Positions 55,919 to 64,000 of a stretch of DNA of 64,000 nucleotides are shown here, one piece after another. The notes below the pieces were generated by a model. The model worked only from the letters and a program-made list of their open reading frames with translations. It was not told where the DNA came from and searched no databases. This stretch comes from Bacteroidota bacterium. GTDB lineage: Bacteria; Bacteroidota; Bacteroidia; Chitinophagales; Chitinophagaceae. The stretch spans positions 157,733 to 221,732 of the forward strand of contig JAFDXY010000015.1 of NCBI GenBank assembly GCA_018267725.1, given 5' to 3'. Every line of letters starts with the position of its first letter. Positions within the stretch are counted from its first letter, which is position 1. The position numbers and the translations under genes are program-made.

Positions 55919-56659
55919 ATGAAACGTAGTGATTTTTTAATGCGATTAATTGGCATTGCCGGCTTTGGCACATTCAACCTACAAGCCATTATCCCTAAAC
56001 GAAAAATTTATTTAGAACAATTTTTTGTTGCAGGATTTAGGCATTATAAAGGAATGGAATTGCTTGAGTTTATGCAGCCGAATGATTTGATTGAATTAAG
56101 GCGTGAGCCAGAAAATGAACACGATGAATGTGCTATTGCATTATACTGGCAACAGGAAAAAATTGGCTTTGTACCTGCAGATTTAAACGAATTACTTTCA
56201 AGATTAGTAGATGCACAAGCATTGCCATTGCTTGGCACAATAACTCATTTAAACAAAAAAGTTAAACCTTGGGAAAGTGTTGCCGTAGCTATTTATTTTT
56301 TGCAAGACAATACTTTTGAAATACCTGAACACGCAAAACATTTGCAGCAAATTACTCAACCTGTTTATACCACAAATCTTACACAAAAAAAGCGAGACCT
56401 TTACGAAGAAGTTTTTAATAACTATACTGGCATTGTAGATATTGAAGCAATAGAACTACCTGAAATAAAATATCATTTTACAAAATATTTTACCAAAGAA
56501 AAATATTCGGTTTTCTACAAGGGCAAACGATATGCCCATATAAACAACAACGATATTTATACTTACATGTACAATGTGCAACCTATAGAACCAATAATTG
56601 CAGATGACGATGAGGAATATATTTTGTTCAAGTTTATTAATTATCCAAACCCAACTTAA
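55919..56659 (+). CDS. HIRAN-domain protein embedded in the cas operon
   Basis: 246 aa. HIRAN domain at about 31-115: QFFVAGFRHYKG, NDLIELRREPENEHDECAIAL, EKIGFVPADLNELLSRL. HIRAN binds DNA ends or single-stranded DNA, typically in SNF2 helicases such as HLTF; here it stands without a helicase. The N-terminus MKRSDFLMRLIGIAGFG looks like a Tat-type signal with KR in place of RR. The C-terminal 110 residues carry no motif I know. The ATG at 55919 is 10 nt after the cas9 stop, and cas1 starts 2 nt after this gene, so it is translated as part of the cas operon. A longer frame would need a TTG inside cas9. Function in the CRISPR system is inferred from position only. Confidence 0.85.
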   Translation: MKRSDFLMRLIGIAGFGTFNLQAIIPKRKIYLEQFFVAGFRHYKGMELLEFMQPNDLIELRREPENEHDECAIALYWQQEKIGFVPADLNELLSRLVDAQALPLLGTITHLNKKVKPWESVAVAIYFLQDNTFEIPEHAKHLQQITQPVYTTNLTQKKRDLYEEVFNNYTGIVDIEAIELPEIKYHFTKYFTKEKYSVFYKGKRYAHINNNDIYTYMYNVQPIEPIIADDDEEYILFKFINYPNPT

Positions 56660-56661
56660 TT

Positions 56662-57920
<1,259 letters not shown>

Positions 57921-57942
57921 AAAACTAATTAAATAGAAATAC

Positions 57943-57980
57943 AAAAAGTCGCCTCAAGAATTTATCTGAGGCGACTTTTT
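57943..57980. terminator. Strong two-way terminator between cas2 and array
   Basis: AAAAAGTCGCCTCA (57943-57956) pairs perfectly with TGAGGCGACTTTTT (57967-57980), 14 bp. It has a T run on the far side in both directions, so it can end the cas mRNA (plus) and array transcripts (minus). Confidence 0.9.
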
Positions 57981-57990
57981 AGTTCTTTTT

Positions 57991-58013
57991 TTCTTTCTAA
58001 TTTCTATCAAAAC
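57991..58013 (-). repeat. Inverted half-repeat facing the array
   Basis: These 23 nt on the plus strand match the last 23 nt of the crRNA-sense repeat at 19 of 23 positions (first 13, TTCTTTCTAATTT, exact). It is therefore opposite in direction to the array. A minus-strand transcript passing the array end would fold the first repeat back on it or carry an anti-repeat. Confidence 0.65.
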
Positions 58014-58043
58014 CTTTGTCTGTATTAGCTTTTAGCTTAAGCT

Positions 58044-61000
58044 GTTGTTATCAAAATTAGAAAGAACAAAGTTTGAAAGCAAATCACAACTAATGCGGTT
58101 GTGCTTAAAAAGAATGTTGGGTTGTTATCAAAATTAGAAAGAACAAAGTTTGAAAGCAAATCACAACTAGTTGAATGTGCTTGTGCTAATTTGATTTGTT
58201 GTTATCAAAATTAGAAAGAACAAAGTTTGAAAGCAAATCACAACTGTTCCTTTAAAGTCATCAGGATATTTAATGTTGTTATCAAAATTAGAAAGAACAA
58301 AGTTTGAAAGCAAATCACAACTTACAATTTTGCCTGCCCGACAAATACAAGGTTGTTATCAAAATTAGAAAGAACAAAGTTTGAAAGCAAATCACAACCT
58401 GAAGTGCGGGCTTTTACACCTGAAATTTGTTGTTATCAAAATTAGAAAGAACAAAGTTTGAAAGCAAATCACAACTATCTGCACTTGTAAGCCTACCGTT
58501 ATAATGTTGTTATCAAAATTAGAAAGAACAAAGTTTGAAAGCAAATCACAACAAACAACCATTCCATTCCATAGACAATTAAGTTGTTATCAAAATTAGA
58601 AAGAACAAAGTTTGAAAGCAAATCACAACCGTACCCATAGGGGTCATAGTTTTCTGTAAGTTGTTATCAAAATTAGAAAGAACAAAGTTTGAAAGCAAAT
58701 CACAACGACAGGATTAATGCAAACAAGGATAGTGTGTTGTTATCAAAATTAGAAAGAACAAAGTTTGAAAGCAAATCACAACATAAATATTATTCATCGT
58801 TTGAGGATTCAAGTTGTTATCAAAATTAGAAAGAACAAAGTTTGAAAGCAAATCACAACGCCGGAGTGAGACAGCAGTTATCAAAAATGTTGTTATCAAA
58901 ATTAGAAAGAACAAAGTTTGAAAGCAAATCACAACTTCACAACATAGGGGCTGCCACTCGTGCCGGTTGTTATCAAAATTAGAAAGAACAAAGTTTGAAA
59001 GCAAATCACAACATGAACGCATTTAACCGTATTCAACAAATTGTTGTTATCAAAATTAGAAAGAACAAAGTTTGAAAGCAAATCACAACCCGTTTAGTGT
59101 TTTAGATACAAAAGGTGGCGTTGTTATCAAAATTAGAAAGAACAAAGTTTGAAAGCAAATCACAACATTTGAACTCTTTTATAGCCAGAGTTATTTGTTG
59201 TTATCAAAATTAGAAAGAACAAAGTTTGAAAGCAAATCACAACACAAAGTTGTGGTGCATTATTTTATGCTTGGTTGTTATCAAAATTAGAAAGAACAAA
59301 GTTTGAAAGCAAATCACAACTTAAAGCATTGGCAGGGCGTTCCACCCCCTGTTGTTATCAAAATTAGAAAGAACAAAGTTTGAAAGCAAATCACAACAAA
59401 TGGTTTAATTAAAAATTTCAAACGAGAGTTGTTATCAAAATTAGAAAGAACAAAGTTTGAAAGCAAATCACAACAATGCAAGCATAGCAGATTGTGAAGC
59501 TACGTTGTTATCAAAATTAGAAAGAACAAAGTTTGAAAGCAAATCACAACGAAAACAACCTCAAATATAACATCATATAGTTGTTATCAAAATTAGAAAG
59601 AACAAAGTTTGAAAGCAAATCACAACTTGCACATTATGTACATGATACCACTAAAAGTTGTTATCAAAATTAGAAAGAACAAAGTTTGAAAGCAAATCAC
59701 AACAAGATGCTACTGGGCAAACATTGAGTGTTGGTTGTTATCAAAATTAGAAAGAACAAAGTTTGAAAGCAAATCACAACTATTTCGGAGCGTCTGCAAG
59801 GTGACGCATAGTTGTTATCAAAATTAGAAAGAACAAAGTTTGAAAGCAAATCACAACCCAAAAGCAGGGTGTTCTCGGTTTTTATAAGTTGTTATCAAAA
59901 TTAGAAAGAACAAAGTTTGAAAGCAAATCACAACGCTACATTTGCCGAAGCGGTGAGAATGGATGTTGTTATCAAAATTAGAAAGAACAAAGTTTGAAAG
60001 CAAATCACAACAGCAGAATGATTTATCATATTACTTTCACGGTTGTTATCAAAATTAGAAAGAACAAAGTTTGAAAGCAAATCACAACTACCCCAATAGG
60101 AAAACCATTATCGTGGCGGTTGTTATCAAAATTAGAAAGAACAAAGTTTGAAAGCAAATCACAACTATATTCACTAACTGATCATTCCGATAATGTTGTT
60201 ATCAAAATTAGAAAGAACAAAGTTTGAAAGCAAATCACAACGAAAACATTGTTGAGACAAACAGCGATGCCGTTGTTATCAAAATTAGAAAGAACAAAGT
60301 TTGAAAGCAAATCACAACGCAAACGAAGAAGAAGTGAGTGGTGAGTGCGTTGTTATCAAAATTAGAAAGAACAAAGTTTGAAAGCAAATCACAACAGGCA
60401 ATCCCATCAATTGAAATTTATACAAGTTGTTATCAAAATTAGAAAGAACAAAGTTTGAAAGCAAATCACAACTTAAAGGAAAATTATTTAGTCACTATTG
60501 TGTTGTTATCAAAATTAGAAAGAACAAAGTTTGAAAGCAAATCACAACTTGTGAGTGGCGTTGGTTTCAAATTAAAATGTTGTTATCAAAATTAGAAAGA
60601 ACAAAGTTTGAAAGCAAATCACAACAGAACAGGTAAAACAGAAGATGAGATTAAGGTTGTTATCAAAATTAGAAAGAACAAAGTTTGAAAGCAAATCACA
60701 ACTTATACTCTCATCGGCAAGAGAAAAACTGTGTTGTTATCAAAATTAGAAAGAACAAAGTTTGAAAGCAAATCACAACATGTCATAATAGCCATTAATT
60801 TTTGGAGTTGTTGTTATCAAAATTAGAAAGAACAAAGTTTGAAAGCAAATCACAACATGATTCCATTTTTTTCTTACTTCTTCAAAGTTGTTATCAAAAT
60901 TAGAAAGAACAAAGTTTGAAAGCAAATCACAACGGATAATAGCAGATTTCAACTTCCTTCTCTGTTGTTATCAAAATTAGAAAGAACAAAGTTTGAAAGC

Positions 61001-64000
61001 AAATCACAACTAAAAGAAGCGTTACTGGCCAGTTTGCTTTGTTGTTATCAAAATTAGAAAGAACAAAGTTTGAAAGCAAATCACAACGTTATCAACTGGG
61101 ACTTTGTAACGGAAGAGGTTGTTATCAAAATTAGAAAGAACAAAGTTTGAAAGCAAATCACAACAGTACTGCATTGGGAGCAGTAGGGTCATAAGTTGTT
61201 ATCAAAATTAGAAAGAACAAAGTTTGAAAGCAAATCACAACTATGGTAGTGTATTAGTAAATTCTTTCTCTGTTGTTATCAAAATTAGAAAGAACAAAGT
61301 TTGAAAGCAAATCACAACCATGTGCATCGTCATTATTAATTATATCGTGTTGTTATCAAAATTAGAAAGAACAAAGTTTGAAAGCAAATCACAACTGTAT
61401 TGCTTAGATGGCAAACATCGTTGGAGTTGTTATCAAAATTAGAAAGAACAAAGTTTGAAAGCAAATCACAACAGGTTATTAGAAAATAAAACCACCGCTA
61501 AAGTTGTTATCAAAATTAGAAAGAACAAAGTTTGAAAGCAAATCACAACCCAAAATTAGATTATCACGAGTATAGAATAGTTGTTATCAAAATTAGAAAG
61601 AACAAAGTTTGAAAGCAAATCACAACAATGGTACATCTGCTTCATTTTCGTCTTCTGTTGTTATCAAAATTAGAAAGAACAAAGTTTGAAAGCAAATCAC
61701 AACACCTGAAAACTATCAGACAAGAGCAGTATCGTTGTTATCAAAATTAGAAAGAACAAAGTTTGAAAGCAAATCACAACAGCAATGATGTGCAGGATAG
61801 TATTAAGAGGGTTGTTATCAAAATTAGAAAGAACAAAGTTTGAAAGCAAATCACAACTTATAGTTAGCTCTATGTTGATGTTTTGGAGTTGTTATCAAAA
61901 TTAGAAAGAACAAAGTTTGAAAGCAAATCACAACATTAAACTTTGCCTCCATCTCGCCAATGTGTTGTTATCAAAATTAGAAAGAACAAAGTTTGAAAGC
62001 AAATCACAACCAGATAATATTGGCAACACCATAACAGTAGGTTGTTATCAAAATTAGAAAGAACAAAGTTTGAAAGCAAATCACAACTCCATGATTAAGA
62101 TATGTATTTGTTGTAGGGTTGTTATCAAAATTAGAAAGAACAAAGTTTGAAAGCAAATCACAACTAATGGAACAATATTATATGAACTGGATGCGTTGTT
62201 ATCAAAATTAGAAAGAACAAAGTTTGAAAGCAAATCACAACTGTTAGTGTTTCGGCAATAGAAATATCTCCGTTGTTATCAAAATTAGAAAGAACAAAGT
62301 TTGAAAGCAAATCACAACCTGAAATGTTGGAGGTGTATAAAAAGAAAGTTGTTATCAAAATTAGAAAGAACAAAGTTTGAAAGCAAATCACAACAAAAAA
62401 CGTTATGCAACAAGAAATAAATTTGTTGTTATCAAAATTAGAAAGAACAAAGTTTGAAAGCAAATCACAACAAAGAACTTAGGGTTAGCAGTAAATAAAC
62501 GGTTGTTATCAAAATTAGAAAGAACAAAGTTTGAAAGCAAATCACAACGTAACACAAGAAAATATTAAAGCTGCTATTGTTGTTATCAAAATTAGAAAGA
62601 ACAAAGTTTGAAAGCAAATCACAACAGTTTTATGAAGGTATTAAACAGGCAACAAGTTGTTATCAAAATTAGAAAGAACAAAGTTTGAAAGCAAATCACA
62701 ACGCCATTATTTGGTGCAAATATTTACAAGAAGTTGTTATCAAAATTAGAAAGAACAAAGTTTGAAAGCAAATCACAACGGAAAAGTATTCCAACCACTC
62801 GAAAACCCGGTTGTTATCAAAATTAGAAAGAACAAAGTTTGAAAGCAAATCACAACACATCTCCTAATTGGTTTACTTTAATAATTGTTGTTATCAAAAT
62901 TAGAAAGAACAAAGTTTGAAAGCAAATCACAACGTAAACACAAAGAGTTGGTAACATCGCCGAGTTGTTATCAAAATTAGAAAGAACAAAGTTTGAAAGC
63001 AAATCACAACTTGCCCACTACATACACGATACTACTAAGGTTGTTATCAAAATTAGAAAGAACAAAGTTTGAAAGCAAATCACAACATAATTATTAAATA
63101 GTAATTGTTGCCTGTTGTTGTTATCAAAATTAGAAAGAACAAAGTTTGAAAGCAAATCACAACATTTCTTCTGCGGAACCTTGTACAGCGGTCGTTGTTA
63201 TCAAAATTAGAAAGAACAAAGTTTGAAAGCAAATCACAACATAGCTATTTGGGCGATGATAAAATTGTTGTTGTTATCAAAATTAGAAAGAACAAAGTTT
63301 GAAAGCAAATCACAACAGTGAAGATGAACAATTAACAGAATTGCTGTTGTTATCAAAATTAGAAAGAACAAAGTTTGAAAGCAAATCACAACAAAAAATC
63401 TTGTCTATATTTGATAATGCCGGTTGTTATCAAAATTAGAAAGAACAAAGTTTGAAAGCAAATCACAACCTGAAATGTTGGAGGTGTATAAAAAGAAAGG
63501 TTGTTATCAAAATTAGAAAGAACAAAGTTTGAAAGCAAATCACAACGCATTGACTTATCGTATTTACCTAAATCGTGTTGTTATCAAAATTAGAAAGAAC
63601 AAAGTTTGAAAGCAAATCACAACTATATACCAAGCGAAATTTCATTACAAAATGTTGTTATCAAAATTAGAAAGAACAAAGTTTGAAAGCAAATCACAAC
63701 ATAGTACAAATTTATATATTTATCACAAATGTTGTTATCAAAATTAGAAAGAACAAAGTTTGAAAGCAAATCACAACTCCATAGCCTGAAGTACCACTTC
63801 CAGCAGAGTTGTTATCAAAATTAGAAAGAACAAAGTTTGAAAGCAAATCACAACAACATTGTATCTGCTTAAACCTTAAATAAGTTGTTATCAAAATTAG
63901 AAAGAACAAAGTTTGAAAGCAAATCACAACTATATACTCTGGCCAACAAAAAGTAACCACGTTGTTATCAAAATTAGAAAGAACAAAGTTTGAAAGCAAA
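58044..64000 (-). CRISPR. CRISPR array: 77 complete repeats plus one partial, 77 spacers
   Basis: The repeat is 47 nt (first copy 58044-58090) and starts GTTGTTATCAAAATTAG and ends GCAAATCACAAC on the plus strand. I located 77 complete copies and a 78th cut at 40 nt by the window end. Spacers are 30 nt, except 12 of 29 nt. No variant repeat was seen. crRNA sense is the minus strand, because that strand begins GTTGTGATTTGC (complementary to the tracrRNA anti-repeat) and carries TTTG-N20-TAATTTTG near its end, a Bacteroidota promoter. The array continues past 64000. Confidence 0.98.

Noticed and set aside
58714..59022. Minus-strand reading frame in the array
   Set aside because: It is translated repeat and spacer sequence; the same peptide words recur in every repeat unit.
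62164..62463. Second minus-strand frame in the array
   Set aside because: Same cause: the 77-nt unit length and the stop-poor repeat.
63712..63999. Third minus-strand frame in the array
   Set aside because: Same cause; no start signal or protein family.

Overview
The window comes from an AT-rich member of the Bacteroidota, most like Chitinophagaceae. Reasons: gliding and type IX secretion genes (porZ, gldD, gldE), a TonB-dependent receptor with a carboxypeptidase-regulatory-like front domain, an IPExxxVDY-family protein, the futalosine enzyme MqnC, weak Shine-Dalgarno sites, and recurring promoter boxes of the Bacteroidota form TAnnTTTG. No rRNA, tRNA, insertion sequence or prophage was seen. 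The assignment rests on gene families recognised by eye; no search was run.

From 1 to about 15.5 kb everything is on the minus strand: a truncated GNAT acetyltransferase, a free-standing C-terminal half of CarB, PorZ, then a terminator-bounded five-gene unit (response regulator, histidine kinase, TonB-dependent receptor, PepSY-like protein, beta-propeller), then asd, an M13 lipoprotein peptidase and feoB. From 15.7 to 21.1 kb a plus-strand group carries an M28 peptidase with a PDZ domain, an IPExxxVDY protein, pterin dehydratase, pdxH and a UvrD/PcrA-type helicase. A minus-strand 7-TM protein / kinase / regulator operon follows, then a structured non-coding stretch, then comEC and purH. From 28 to 34 kb is the minus-strand run ssb-gldE-gldD-DUF3109-lutB-DUF7033. 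From 34.4 to 44.1 kb are a PadR/PspC envelope-stress-like operon with a palindromic operator candidate, gcvT, an RlpA-like lipoprotein, comB and a large SWIM-SNF2 ATPase. From 44 to 51.4 kb are a small membrane protein, an M16 peptidase pair, a retropepsin-like PDZ protease, mqnC, a DUF4160/DUF2442 pair and kbl.

The last 12.5 kb are a type II-C CRISPR-Cas locus: a candidate tracrRNA on the minus strand just before cas9, then cas9, a HIRAN-domain gene, cas1 and cas2 on the plus strand with almost no spacing, a strong two-way terminator, an inverted half-repeat, and an array of 77 complete 47-nt repeats plus one cut by the window end (77 spacers of 29 or 30 nt). All repeats look identical. The repeat, read on the minus strand, contains a full Bacteroidota-type promoter (TTTG, 20 nt, TAATTTTG) near its end, so each spacer probably has its own promoter and crRNAs run toward cas2.

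Most notable: the HIRAN gene inside the cas operon; the tracrRNA antisense to the cas9 leader; the inverted half-repeat plus terminator, which would form a small anti-repeat RNA transcribed from the first repeat; two spacers that differ almost only at codon wobble positions; one spacer captured twice with 29 and 30 nt; and simple or palindromic dispersed repeats inserted in frame into purH, porZ and gldD.
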